The notes beneath the pieces were generated by a model, which was not told where the DNA came from, searched no databases, and worked only from the letters and a program-made list of their open reading frames with translations. 64,000 nucleotides of DNA. It comes from Citrobacter rodentium NBRC 105723 = DSM 16636 (GTDB taxonomy: Bacteria; Pseudomonadota; Gammaproteobacteria; Enterobacterales; Enterobacteriaceae). Shown here in pieces: positions 30,371 through 39,663 of the stretch. The first letter of the stretch is position 1; every line of letters begins with the position of its first letter. Location: NCBI RefSeq assembly GCF_021278985.1, contig NZ_CP082833.1, forward strand, positions 3,472,001-3,536,000. Direction: 5' to 3'. Both the position numbers and the translations under genes were made by a program.

Positions 30371-30922
30371 ATGACGGTGCAGCAATCTAAAAGACGGCCA
30401 TTAAGCCGCTACCTGAAAGATTTTAAACACAGCCAGACACATTGCGCTCATTGCCACAAGCTGCTCGACCGCATTACGCTGGTGCGCAGAGGGCAGATCG
30501 TTAATAAAATCGCTATTTCCCGACTGGACACCTTAATGGATGAGGCCGCCTGGCAGCAGGAGCAGAAAGAGTGGGTGGCGCTCTGCCGCTTCTGCGGCGA
30601 TCTGCATTGCAAAGCTCAAAGCGATTATTTTGATATTATCGGCTTTAAACAGTTCCTGTTTGAACAGACCGAAATGAGCCACGGAACCGTGCGCGAGTAC
30701 GTTGTCCGCCTGCGCCGCCTCGGCAATCACCTCAGCGAACACAATATTTCGCATGACCTGCTACAGGAAGGTTTTCTGGATGAGAACCTTGCGCCGTGGC
30801 TACCGGAAACCAGCACCAACAACTATCGCATTGCGCTGCGCAAGTATGAGCAGTACAAAGCGCAGGCCCCTGCCCGACAGATACAGAAATCCTCCAGCAG
30901 AGCGACTTCTGATATATATTAA
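30371..30922 (+). CDS. fliZ: FliZ, flagellar and virulence regulator
   Basis: A 183-residue DNA-binding protein with the recombinase-like helical domain (GTVREYVVRLRRLGNHL, about 106-122). In Salmonella it raises FlhDC activity by repressing ydiV and supports hilD expression; in E. coli it antagonises RpoS promoters. CCAGGAG precedes the ATG. It is downstream of fliA in the same operon (57-base gap). Confidence 0.96.
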   Translation: MTVQQSKRRPLSRYLKDFKHSQTHCAHCHKLLDRITLVRRGQIVNKIAISRLDTLMDEAAWQQEQKEWVALCRFCGDLHCKAQSDYFDIIGFKQFLFEQTEMSHGTVREYVVRLRRLGNHLSEHNISHDLLQEGFLDENLAPWLPETSTNNYRIALRKYEQYKAQAPARQIQKSSSRATSDIY

Positions 30923-31009
30923 AAATGAATAAGATGTAGCAGAGTGGAATATGGCGTAGCCAGGATTCGCTCTACACTACGATCGTTCATAAAAACATTC
31001 GGGGTAAAT

Positions 31010-31810
31010 ATGAAATTAGCACTTCTGGGTCGTCAGGCGCTGATGAGCGTAATGGCTGTTGCGCTGGTTGCGGGAATGAGCGCAAAAACCTTTGCGGATG
31101 AAGGTCTGCTGAAAAAAGTTAAAGATCGCGGCACTCTGCTGGTAGGGCTGGAAGGCACCTATCCGCCGTTCAGCTTTCAGGGCGATGACGGCAAATTAAC
31201 CGGTTTTGAAGTGGAATTTGCCGAGGAGCTGGCGAAGCATCTGGGCGTCAAGGCGAGCCTGAAACCGACCAAATGGGACGGTATGCTGGCCTCGCTGGAC
31301 TCAAAGCGCATTGATGTGGTGATCAATCAGGTCACTATCTCTGACGAGCGCAAGAAAAAGTACGATTTCTCTACCCCGTATACGGTGTCCGGCATTCAGG
31401 CGCTGGTGAAAAAAGGCAATGAAGGGACCATCGAAACCGCCGCCGACCTGAAGGATAAGAAAGTTGGCGTAGGTCTGGGTACCAACTACGAAGAGTGGCT
31501 GCGCCAGAACGTTCAGGGCGTCGATATTCGGACCTATGACGATGACCCGACCAAATATCAGGATCTGCGCGTAGGGCGCATTGATGCGATCCTGGTGGAT
31601 CGCCTGGCAGCGCTGGATCTGGTGAAGAAAACCAAAGATACCCTCGCGGTCACCGGCGAAGCGTTCTCCCGTCAGGAAGCGGGCGTCGCGGTGCGTAAAG
31701 GCAATGAAGACCTGCTGAAAGCCGTAGATGCCGCTATCGCCGACATGCAAAAAGACGGTTCGTTGAAGGCGCTTTCTGAAAAATGGTTTGGCGCTGATGT
31801 AACGAAATAA
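31010..31810 (+). CDS. tcyJ: TcyJ (FliY), periplasmic cystine-binding protein
   Basis: A 266-residue solute-binding protein with a signal peptide (cleavage near AKTFA). The amino-acid-binding fold is clear (GTLLVGLEGTYPPFSF, DGMLASLDSKRIDVVINQVT). It delivers cystine and related compounds to TcyLN. The start MKLALLGRQ has GGGG upstream; an open frame above it is not used. A terminator at 31829-31854 partly separates it from dcyD. Confidence 0.96.
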   Translation: MKLALLGRQALMSVMAVALVAGMSAKTFADEGLLKKVKDRGTLLVGLEGTYPPFSFQGDDGKLTGFEVEFAEELAKHLGVKASLKPTKWDGMLASLDSKRIDVVINQVTISDERKKKYDFSTPYTVSGIQALVKKGNEGTIETAADLKDKKVGVGLGTNYEEWLRQNVQGVDIRTYDDDPTKYQDLRVGRIDAILVDRLAALDLVKKTKDTLAVTGEAFSRQEAGVAVRKGNEDLLKAVDAAIADMQKDGSLKALSEKWFGADVTK

Positions 31811-31828
31811 TCAGCGTAGTAATATAAA

Positions 31829-31854
31829 AAGGCGCTTTAATCAGCGCCTTTTTT
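31829..31854 (+). terminator. intrinsic terminator after tcyJ
   Basis: AAGGCGCT, loop TTAATC, AGCGCCTTTTTT: a perfect stem with T run. It lets tcyJ be expressed above the downstream dcyD-tcyLN genes. Confidence 0.9.
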
Positions 31855-31915
31855 CATTTATCCATCTGAATGTGCATAATAAAAAAACAACACAACAACA
31901 AGAACCGGAGGCTTT

Positions 31916-32902
31916 ATGCCACTACACAACTTAACGCGCTTCCCACGCCTGGAATTTATCGGCGCGCCAACACCCCTTGAATACCTCCCGCGATTTTCTG
32001 ATTATCTTGGTCGCGATATTTTCATCAAGCGCGACGACGTCACGCCGATGGCGATGGGCGGCAATAAACTGCGCAAGCTGGAATTTTTGGCCGCGGACGC
32101 GCTGCGTGAAGGGGCGGATACGCTCATCACCGCGGGCGCGATTCAGTCCAACCACGTGCGCCAGACCGCTGCGGTGGCGGCAAAGCTTGGCCTGCACTGC
32201 GTCGCGCTACTGGAAAACCCCATCGGCACCAGCGCGGAAAACTACCTGAGTAACGGTAACCGGCTGCTGCTGGATCTGTTTAACGTGCAAATAGAGATGT
32301 GCGATGCGTTAACCGATCCCGATGTACAACTACAGGCGCTGGCGACCCGGATCGAAGCGCAGGGATTTCGTCCCTACGTTATTCCGGTGGGCGGTTCCAG
32401 TGCGCTGGGGGCGCTGGGATACGTTGAAAGCGCGCTGGAAATCGTTCAGCAGTGCGAAGGAACGGTTTCGCTCTCCTCCGTGGTGGTCGCTTCCGGCAGC
32501 GCCGGTACGCACGCCGGTCTGGCGGTAGGACTTGAAGAGCTGATGCCGGAGGTCGAACTGATTGGCGTCACGGTGTCGCGCAGCGTCGCCGAACAAAAAC
32601 CGAAGGTTGTGGCGTTACAACAGGCCATTGCCGGTGAGCTGGAGCTGACCGCCTCGGCCGATATTCTGCTCTGGGACGACTATTTTGCGCCCGGCTACGG
32701 CACGCCGAATGAAGAGGGGATGGAAGCGGTAAAACTGCTGGCGCGTCTGGAAGGCATTCTTCTCGATCCGGTCTATACCGGTAAAGCGATGGCGGGTCTG
32801 ATCGACGGCATCAGCCAGAAGCGCTTCAAAGACGAAGGTCCGGTGCTCTTTATCCATACTGGCGGCGCGCCTGCGCTGTTTGCCTACCATCCTCACGTGT
32901 AA
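31916..32902 (+). CDS. dcyD: DcyD, D-cysteine desulfhydrase (PLP)
   Basis: A 328-residue fold-type II PLP enzyme of the ACC deaminase family that turns D-cysteine into pyruvate, sulfide and ammonia. The PLP lysine is in GGNKLRKLEF (about Lys51). IQSNHVRQTAA and VASGSAGTHAGL are cofactor-binding loops. It sits inside the cystine transport cluster, which fits a role in sulfur use. Confidence 0.95.
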   Translation: MPLHNLTRFPRLEFIGAPTPLEYLPRFSDYLGRDIFIKRDDVTPMAMGGNKLRKLEFLAADALREGADTLITAGAIQSNHVRQTAAVAAKLGLHCVALLENPIGTSAENYLSNGNRLLLDLFNVQIEMCDALTDPDVQLQALATRIEAQGFRPYVIPVGGSSALGALGYVESALEIVQQCEGTVSLSSVVVASGSAGTHAGLAVGLEELMPEVELIGVTVSRSVAEQKPKVVALQQAIAGELELTASADILLWDDYFAPGYGTPNEEGMEAVKLLARLEGILLDPVYTGKAMAGLIDGISQKRFKDEGPVLFIHTGGAPALFAYHPHV

Positions 32903-32917
32903 TTACCGGATAAGCTC

Positions 32918-33586
32918 ATGCAAGAAAGTATCCAACTGGTTATTGATTCCCTGCCGTATCTGCTTAAAGGGGCGGTCTTCACCCTGCAGTTAAGTATTGG
33001 CGGGATGTTTTTCGGCCTGCTGCTGGGGTTTGTCCTCGCGCTGATGCGCCTGTCGCCGCTGCTGCCGCTTCGCTGGCTGGCGCGCTTTTACATTTCGATT
33101 TTTCGCGGTACGCCGCTGATTGCCCAGCTGTTCATGATTTACTACGGCCTGCCGCAGTTTGGCATTGAGCTGGACCCAGTCCCGGCGGCGATGATTGGCC
33201 TGTCGCTGAATACCGCGGCCTACGCGGCGGAAACGCTGCGCGCGGCGATCTCCTCCATTGATAAAGGGCAGTGGGAAGCGGCGGCGAGTATCGGTATGAC
33301 GCCGTGGCAAACGATGCGCCGGGCGATTTTGCCGCAGGCCGCGCGGGTGGCGCTGCCGCCGCTCAGCAACAGCTTTATCAGCCTGGTAAAAGATACCTCG
33401 CTGGCGGCGACCATTCAGGTGCCAGAGCTGTTCCGTCAGGCGCAGCTTATTACCTCACGCACGCTGGAGGTGTTTACCATGTATCTGGCGGCATCGCTGA
33501 TCTACTGGGTGATGGCGACCGTGCTGTCTTCACTACAGAACTACTTCGAAAATCAACTTAACCGCCAGGAGAGAGAGCCGAAATGA
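32918..33586 (+). CDS. tcyL: TcyL (YecS), cystine ABC permease
   Basis: A 222-residue HisM-type permease with five membrane segments and the EAA loop QWEAAASIGMTPWQTMRRAILPQA. It overlaps tcyN by 4 bases, and it lies 15 bases after dcyD. Confidence 0.95.
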   Translation: MQESIQLVIDSLPYLLKGAVFTLQLSIGGMFFGLLLGFVLALMRLSPLLPLRWLARFYISIFRGTPLIAQLFMIYYGLPQFGIELDPVPAAMIGLSLNTAAYAAETLRAAISSIDKGQWEAAASIGMTPWQTMRRAILPQAARVALPPLSNSFISLVKDTSLAATIQVPELFRQAQLITSRTLEVFTMYLAASLIYWVMATVLSSLQNYFENQLNRQEREPK

Positions 33587-34335
33587 GCGCTATCGAAGTG
33601 AAAAACCTGGTCAAAAAATTCCACGGGCAGACGGTGCTGCACGGTATCGATCTGGAGGTTCAGACCGGCGAAGTGGTGGCGATAATCGGCCCCAGCGGTT
33701 CAGGAAAAACGACGCTGCTGCGCAGTATTAATCTGCTGGAGCAGCCCGAAGCGGGAACGATAAAAGTCGGCGATATCACCATTGATACCGCCCGTTCGCT
33801 GGGTCAACAGAAAACGCTTATCCGCCAGCTGCGCCAGCACGTCGGCTTTGTATTCCAGAACTTCAATCTGTTTCCGCACCGCACGGTGCTGGAAAACATT
33901 ATTGAAGGGCCGGTGATCGTTAAAGGCGAAGCCAAAGAAGATGCGACGGCGCTGGCCCGCGAACTGCTGGCGAAGGTCGGGCTGGCCGGAAAAGAGACCA
34001 GCTATCCGCGACGGCTCTCCGGTGGGCAGCAGCAGCGCGTGGCCATTGCCCGCGCGCTGGCGATGCGACCGGAGGTGATCTTGTTTGATGAACCCACCTC
34101 AGCGCTGGATCCTGAGCTTGTCGGCGAGGTGCTGAACGCCATTCGCCAGCTGGCGCAGGAAAAACGCACTATGGTGATTGTGACCCATGAAATGAGCTTT
34201 GCCCGCGATGTCGCGGATCGGGCGATATTCATGGATCAGGGACGCATTGTCGAGCAGGGGCCGGCGAAAACGTTATTTGCTACTCCGCAGCAGCCGAGAA
34301 CGCGCCAGTTCCTTGAGAAATTTCTGTTGCAGTAA
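33583..34335 (+). CDS. tcyN: TcyN (YecC), cystine ABC ATPase
   Basis: A 250-residue ATPase with Walker A GPSGSGKTT (about 38-46), signature LSGGQQQRVAIARAL, Walker B VILFDEPTSALDP and the switch His in VTHE. It powers TcyL with TcyJ as the binding protein. It ends the operon with a terminator at 34345-34381. Confidence 0.96.
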   Translation: MSAIEVKNLVKKFHGQTVLHGIDLEVQTGEVVAIIGPSGSGKTTLLRSINLLEQPEAGTIKVGDITIDTARSLGQQKTLIRQLRQHVGFVFQNFNLFPHRTVLENIIEGPVIVKGEAKEDATALARELLAKVGLAGKETSYPRRLSGGQQQRVAIARALAMRPEVILFDEPTSALDPELVGEVLNAIRQLAQEKRTMVIVTHEMSFARDVADRAIFMDQGRIVEQGPAKTLFATPQQPRTRQFLEKFLLQ

Positions 34336-34344
34336 ATAAGCCCG

Positions 34345-34381
34345 GCTCGCCCGATATTATCACGATGCGGGCGAGCTTTTT
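34345..34381 (+). terminator. terminator after tcyN
   Basis: GCTCGCCCG (34345-34353) pairs with CGGGCGAGC (34368-34376), followed by TTTTT. Confidence 0.88.
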
Positions 34382-34564
34382 GCATAACGATTAACTTAGC
34401 CTGCATGACTATTTCCTCTGCTTCCCGTCGGCGCCAGGTTTATTAAAACAGCGCTCAAGTAATTTGCCTGTTAACCGATATTTTATTAATAAACCTCTCA
34501 TTATGTGTTAGCTTGATTTGCACATAAAAAATGATTATCACTCTCAAAGGCGCGATAACTCAGT

Positions 34565-35287
34565 ATGCAGGCGACAGATTTTTTTACCTGGCGGCGGTCG
34601 ATGCTCTTACGCTTTCAGGAAATGGCAAGCGCAAAAGATGTTTACAGTGAATTACAACGTCAGGCGCAATTGCTGGAATTTGATTATTACGCGCTGTATG
34701 TCAGACATCCGGTTCCGTTTACCCGTCCCAGAATATCCTTCCAGACCTCCTATCCCGAGGCGTGGGTTTCCCGGTATCAGGCAGAAAATTATTCCGCTAT
34801 CGATCCGGTGCTGAAGCCGGAAAATTTCATCCAGGGACATTTGCCGTGGAGCGACGACTTATTCAACGATGCGCAGACATTGTGGGACGCAGCGCGCGCG
34901 CATGGTTTACGCAAAGGCGTAACGCAGTGCGTCATGTTGCCGAACCGGGCGCTGGGCTTTCTTTCCGTCGTGCGCGCGAGTCTGCGGAGTAACCCTATTG
35001 ACGACGACGAAGTGGAGCTGAGGCTGCAACTGCTGGTTCGGGAGAGTCTGGCGGCGCTTTCCCGACTGGAAGATGAAATGGTGATGGCGCCAGAGATGCG
35101 CTTCAGTAAGCGGGAAAAGGAGATTCTGAAGTGGACCGCGGAAGGGAAGACCTCTTATGAAATTGCGATGATCCTGTCGATATCAGAAAACACCGTTAAT
35201 TTTCATCAGAAGAATATGCAGAAGAAATTCAATGCCCCTAACAAGACGCAGGTTGCCTGCTATGCCGCTGCAACCGGGTTAATCTGA
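34565..35287 (+). CDS. sdiA: SdiA, LuxR-type AHL receptor
   Basis: A 240-residue solo LuxR receptor. The N-terminal autoinducer domain (about 1-170) has conserved Trp/Tyr/Asp residues (YYALYVRHPVPF, AIDPVLKPENF). The LuxR helix-turn-helix follows at about 178-240 (FSKREKEILKWTAEGKTSYEIAMILSISENTVN). Salmonella makes no AHL; SdiA senses AHLs of other bacteria and activates rck and srgE. It lies between tcyN and yecF as in relatives. Confidence 0.96.
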   Translation: MQATDFFTWRRSMLLRFQEMASAKDVYSELQRQAQLLEFDYYALYVRHPVPFTRPRISFQTSYPEAWVSRYQAENYSAIDPVLKPENFIQGHLPWSDDLFNDAQTLWDAARAHGLRKGVTQCVMLPNRALGFLSVVRASLRSNPIDDDEVELRLQLLVRESLAALSRLEDEMVMAPEMRFSKREKEILKWTAEGKTSYEIAMILSISENTVNFHQKNMQKKFNAPNKTQVACYAAATGLI

Positions 35288-35353
35288 AAAGGCGGAGGTT
35301 CCGTGCGCCAGACGATAAACCGACTGAAAGCGCTGCTCTCAGCCGGCTTTGTT

Positions 35354-35578
35354 TTACTGACGATAAGCTTGTTTAATTTGTTTAACGGTGCTGGAAAATA
35401 CTGCGGCCTGCGCTTCATCTTCGACCAGCGCGATCTGTTTTTCCATTTTTAGCATCACGCGGCCCGCATCGGCCTGGCCCATTGCCTGTAGCATCAGCGT
35501 TAACAGCGCTTTCAGGCAGGTGACTTCGTTAGCCAGTTCTTGATTATTCTCGGCAGTGGAAAAATCAGGCGTACTCAT
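35354..35578 (-). CDS. yecF: YecF, DUF2594 family protein
   Basis: A 74-residue helical protein (MSTPDFSTAENNQELANEVTCLKALLTLMLQAMGQADAGRV..), conserved between sdiA and uvrY. Function unknown. GAGGAAAAT lies upstream. The interval 35579-36038 between it and uvrY holds the divergent promoters; no other gene is seen there. Confidence 0.92.
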   Translation of the reverse strand: MSTPDFSTAENNQELANEVTCLKALLTLMLQAMGQADAGRVMLKMEKQIALVEDEAQAAVFSSTVKQIKQAYRQ

Positions 35579-36038
35579 TTATTTTCCTCGTTATGGTTCA
35601 GTAAAAATCTGCGACGGCAAATGTTAAGGCCGCGGAGTATACCATAAGCTGAGCTAAAAATAGCAGTGGTTGTTTTTTGATCAGCGGGGCATCTCCGCCG
35701 GGCGAAATAAAACCTGGTGGAATAGTCAGATATTTTCCTCGTCTGTTGTTTATTCTTAGTTTTTTACTCGTTAATTATTGTTACAAAGTAGTTTGTCTAT
35801 TTAGCATTTCCCTAAGCAAGCCGCTTTTTCAGACACCATTATGAAACCTCCAGCCGGAAATAGCGCCTCAGAACGCCTGCTTGCTGATGGCGTTTCCACA
35901 ATGCGTACAATCTAATTTCCAGAAACGAGAGAAAAATCTATTGCCGCACGTTTTTTACGTTTCAAAGTTGAGTTAAAACCCGCTAATATAGTGATGTCTA
36001 ACTATCAGTAGCGTTATCCCTATTCTGGAGAAATTCCT

Positions 36039-36695
36039 TTGATCAACGTTCTTCTTGTTGATGACCACGAACTGGTGCGCGCAGGGATACGACGCATTCT
36101 TGAAGATATAAAGGGTATTAAAGTTGTCGGTGAAGCGAACTGCGGTGAGGATGCCGTGAAGTGGTGTCGCGCCAACGCCGTCGATGTTGTGTTGATGGAC
36201 ATGAACATGCCGGGTATCGGCGGGCTTGAAGCCACGCGCAAAATTGCGCGCTCCACCGCTGATATTAAAGTGATCATGTTAACCGTTCATACCGAAAACC
36301 CTTTACCCGCGAAAGTCATGCAGGCTGGCGCGGCAGGATACCTGAGTAAAGGCGCAGCGCCTCAGGAAATGGTTAGTGCAATTCGTTCAGTTTATACCGG
36401 ACAGCGATACATAGCTTCAGACATCGCTCAACAAATGGCGCTGAGCCAGATTGAGCCGGAAAAAACCGAAACGCCTTTTGCCAGTTTGTCTGAACGCGAG
36501 TTGCAGATTATGCTGATGATCACCAAAGGTCAGAAGGTTAACGAGATTTCGGAACAGCTGAATCTTAGTCCTAAAACGGTGAACAGCTATCGCTATCGTA
36601 TGTTCAGTAAATTAAACATTCATGGTGATGTTGAGCTGACTCACCTGGCAATTCGCCATGGCCTGTGTAATGCGGAGACGTTAACAAGCCAGTGA
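36039..36695 (+). CDS. uvrY: UvrY/SirA response regulator of the BarA system
   Basis: A 218-residue NarL-type regulator. The receiver domain carries Asp54 (VVLMDMNMPG, phosphorylation) with DDHE at the start and Lys104 near the end. The LuxR-type helix-turn-helix is at about 145-205. Phospho-SirA turns on csrB/csrC and hilD. The start is TTG at 36039, known for this gene, with TGGAG upstream. Its stop overlaps uvrC by 4 bases. Confidence 0.97.
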   Translation: MINVLLVDDHELVRAGIRRILEDIKGIKVVGEANCGEDAVKWCRANAVDVVLMDMNMPGIGGLEATRKIARSTADIKVIMLTVHTENPLPAKVMQAGAAGYLSKGAAPQEMVSAIRSVYTGQRYIASDIAQQMALSQIEPEKTETPFASLSERELQIMLMITKGQKVNEISEQLNLSPKTVNSYRYRMFSKLNIHGDVELTHLAIRHGLCNAETLTSQ

Positions 36696-38524
36696 GCGTT
36701 CAGTTTGATGCCAAAGCGTTTTTAAAAACCGTTACCAGCCAGCCCGGCGTTTATCGTATGTACGATGCTGGCGGTACGGTCATTTATGTGGGCAAAGCGA
36801 AAGACCTCAAGAAACGGCTTTCCAGCTATTTCCGCAGCAATCTGGCTTCGCGTAAAACGGAAGCGCTGGTTGCCCTCATTCATCAGATAGATGTCACGGT
36901 CACGCATACCGAAACGGAAGCGTTACTGCTTGAGCACAACTACATCAAGCTGTATCAGCCGCGTTACAACGTGCTGCTGCGTGACGACAAATCCTATCCC
37001 TTTATCTTTCTCAGCGGCGATACCCATCCGCGCCTGGCGACGCACCGTGGGGCAAAGCACGCCAAAGGCGAATATTTTGGTCCTTTCCCGAACGGCTACG
37101 CGGTACGCGAAACGCTGGCGCTGCTGCAAAAAATTTTTCCCATCCGCCAGTGTGAAAACAGCGTCTATCGCAACCGCTCGCGTCCCTGCCTGCAGTATCA
37201 GATTGGCCGCTGTCTCGGCCCCTGCGTTGAAGGGCTGGTGAGCGAAGAAGAGTATGCGCAGCAGGTGGAATATGTGCGCCTGTTTCTATCCGGCAAAGAC
37301 GATCAGGTATTAACGCAGCTGATCGCGCGGATGGAAAAGGCCAGCCAGCAGCTGGCGTTTGAAGAAGCCGCGCGTATCCGCGATCAGATTCAGGCCGTTC
37401 GCCGTGTCACGGAGAAACAGTTTGTTTCCAACTCCGGGGACGATCTGGATGTGATCGGCGTCTCTTTCGACGCGGGCATGGCCTGCGTACACGTGCTGTT
37501 TATCCGCCAGGGGAAAGTATTAGGTAGCCGCAGCTATTTCCCGAAAGTGCCCGGCGGAACAGAACTGGGCGAGGTGGTGGAGACGTTCGTCGGCCAGTTC
37601 TACCTGCAGGGTAGCCAGATGCGCACTCTGCCGGGCGAGATCCTGCTGGACTTCAACCTGAGCGATAAAACGCTGCTTTCCGACTCGTTATCGGAGCTGG
37701 CGGGGCGGCGCATTCATATCCAGACCAAACCACGCGGCGATCGCGCGCGCTACCTGAAGCTGGCGCGAACCAACGCCGCCACAGCATTGACCACCAAACT
37801 TTCGCAGCAGTCAACCATCGCTCAGCGCCTCAGCGCGCTGGCAACGGTGCTGAACCTGCCGGCGATTAAGCGCATGGAGTGTTTCGACATCAGCCATACG
37901 ATGGGCGAGCAGACGGTGGCCTCCTGCGTGGTGTTTGATGCGAATGGGCCGCTGCGCGCGGAATACCGTCGCTACAATATCACCGGCATTACGCCGGGTG
38001 ATGACTATGCGGCGATGAATCAGGTGCTACGCCGCCGCTATGGTAAGGCTATTGAAGAGAGCAAGATCCCCGATGTGATCCTGATCGACGGCGGGAAAGG
38101 ACAGCTGGGGCAGGCGAAGGCCGTTTTTGCCGAACTGGACGTCAGTTGGGATAAAAGCCATCCGCTGCTGCTGGGCGTGGCGAAGGGCGCCGATCGTAAG
38201 GCCGGACTGGAGACGCTGTTCTTCGAGCCGGAAGGAGAGGGGTTCAGCCTGCCGCCGGATTCACCCGCGCTGCATGTCATCCAGCATATCCGCGATGAGT
38301 CGCACGATCACGCCATTGGCGGCCATCGCAAAAAACGGGCGAAGGTGAAAAACACCAGCACCCTGGAAACCATTGAAGGGGTCGGACCAAAGCGCCGCCA
38401 GATGTTGTTGAAATATATGGGCGGTTTGCAAGGATTACGTAACGCCAGCGTTGAAGAAATTGCAAAAGTGCCAGGTATTTCGCAAGGTCTGGCAGAAAAG
38501 ATCTTCTGGTCGTTGAAACATTGA
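36692..38524 (+). CDS. uvrC: UvrC, excinuclease ABC subunit C
   Basis: A 610-residue nuclease that makes both incisions in nucleotide excision repair. Domains in order: GIY-YIG nuclease (about 10-95), UVR domain for UvrB (about 200-240), RNase H-like nuclease (about 380-530) and two helix-hairpin-helix motifs at the end. GTG start at 36692 overlaps the uvrY stop (GTGA), so the two are translationally coupled. Confidence 0.97.
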   Translation: MSVQFDAKAFLKTVTSQPGVYRMYDAGGTVIYVGKAKDLKKRLSSYFRSNLASRKTEALVALIHQIDVTVTHTETEALLLEHNYIKLYQPRYNVLLRDDKSYPFIFLSGDTHPRLATHRGAKHAKGEYFGPFPNGYAVRETLALLQKIFPIRQCENSVYRNRSRPCLQYQIGRCLGPCVEGLVSEEEYAQQVEYVRLFLSGKDDQVLTQLIARMEKASQQLAFEEAARIRDQIQAVRRVTEKQFVSNSGDDLDVIGVSFDAGMACVHVLFIRQGKVLGSRSYFPKVPGGTELGEVVETFVGQFYLQGSQMRTLPGEILLDFNLSDKTLLSDSLSELAGRRIHIQTKPRGDRARYLKLARTNAATALTTKLSQQSTIAQRLSALATVLNLPAIKRMECFDISHTMGEQTVASCVVFDANGPLRAEYRRYNITGITPGDDYAAMNQVLRRRYGKAIEESKIPDVILIDGGKGQLGQAKAVFAELDVSWDKSHPLLLGVAKGADRKAGLETLFFEPEGEGFSLPPDSPALHVIQHIRDESHDHAIGGHRKKRAKVKNTSTLETIEGVGPKRRQMLLKYMGGLQGLRNASVEEIAKVPGISQGLAEKIFWSLKH

Positions 38525-38580
38525 GGCCTCTGTAGCAACATAGGGGGAATTTCTCTGACAACAGATAGTTACCCGTCACT

Positions 38581-39129
38581 ATGCAATTTAATATTCCAAC
38601 GTTGCTAACGCTGTTTCGCGTCATCCTGATCCCCTTCTTTGTCGTGGTGTTTTATCTGCCATTTAGCTGGGCGCCTTTTGTCACCGCGTTAATCTTCGTG
38701 GTTGCCGCCGTCACCGACTGGTTTGACGGCTTTCTGGCGCGTCGCTGGAACCAGAGCACGCGGTTCGGCGCCTTTCTCGACCCGGTGGCCGATAAAGTGC
38801 TGGTCGCTATCGCGATGGTGCTGGTAACAGAACATTACCACAGCTGGTGGGTGACCCTTCCTGCGGCAACGATGATTGCGCGCGAGATTATTATTTCGGC
38901 TTTACGCGAGTGGATGGCGGAACTGGGTAAGCGCAGCAGCGTGGCGGTTTCATGGATCGGCAAAGTGAAAACCACCTCGCAAATGGCGGCGCTGGCGTGG
39001 CTGCTGTGGCGACCCAACGTCTGGGTGGAGTATGCGGGTATTGTCCTGTTCTTCGTCGCTGCGGTACTGACGCTGTGGTCCATGTTCCAGTATCTCAACG
39101 CTGCGCGCGGGGATTTGCTTGATCAGTGA
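38581..39129 (+). CDS. pgsA: PgsA, phosphatidylglycerophosphate synthase
   Basis: A 182-residue membrane enzyme that joins CDP-diacylglycerol and glycerol-3-phosphate. The CDP-alcohol phosphotransferase motif is DGFLARRWNQSTRFGAFLDP with the following VAD (about 48-70). Start MQFNIPTLLT is the conserved one. It is 56 bases after uvrC and ends before the tRNA cluster, the standard gene order. Confidence 0.96.
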   Translation: MQFNIPTLLTLFRVILIPFFVVVFYLPFSWAPFVTALIFVVAAVTDWFDGFLARRWNQSTRFGAFLDPVADKVLVAIAMVLVTEHYHSWWVTLPAATMIAREIIISALREWMAELGKRSSVAVSWIGKVKTTSQMAALAWLLWRPNVWVEYAGIVLFFVAAVLTLWSMFQYLNAARGDLLDQ

Positions 39130-39279
39130 TCGTTTCGCCGCAAATTTCAGCAAACGAACGAAAGTGGCGAAAAATATCGTTGACTCATTGCGTCAGGTAA
39201 GTAGAATGCAACGCATCGAACGGCGGCACTGATTGCCAGACGATAGTAAAATCAAGTGATTAACAACTTACTTGATTAT

Positions 39280-39355
<76 letters not shown>

Positions 39356-39405
39356 GATTAAAGACATCGGCAGCTGCGGATGTCGGTTGTAAAACAAAGT
39401 ATTAC

Positions 39406-39479
39406 GGCGCGTTAGCAAAGCGGTTATGTAGCGGATTGCAAATCCGTCTAGTCCGGTTCGACTCCGGAACGCGCCTCCA
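39406..39479 (+). tRNA. cysT: tRNA-Cys (GCA)
   Basis: A 74-base tRNA with encoded CCA, acceptor GGCGCGT/ACGCGCC, anticodon GCA within GGATTGCAAATCC. Matches cysT in the glyW-cysT-leuZ operon. Confidence 0.97.
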
Positions 39480-39491
39480 CTTTCTTCCCGA

Positions 39492-39578
39492 GCCCGGATG
39501 GTGGAATCGGTAGACACAAGGGATTTAAAATCCCTCGGCGTTCGCGCTGTGCGGGTTCAAGTCCCGCTCCGGGTACCA
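39492..39578 (+). tRNA. leuZ: tRNA-Leu (TAA)
   Basis: An 87-base type II tRNA with encoded CCA, acceptor GCCCGGA/TCCGGGT, anticodon TAA in GGGATTTAAAATCCC and a long variable arm (CGGCGTTCGCGCTG). Matches leuZ. Confidence 0.97.
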
Positions 39579-39663
39579 TTGGGAATGACAGAATAATCAA
39601 AGCAATAAGCAGTATCGTGAAACCACCCTTCTGAAGTGACCCCATAATGTTGGGCGGTTTATA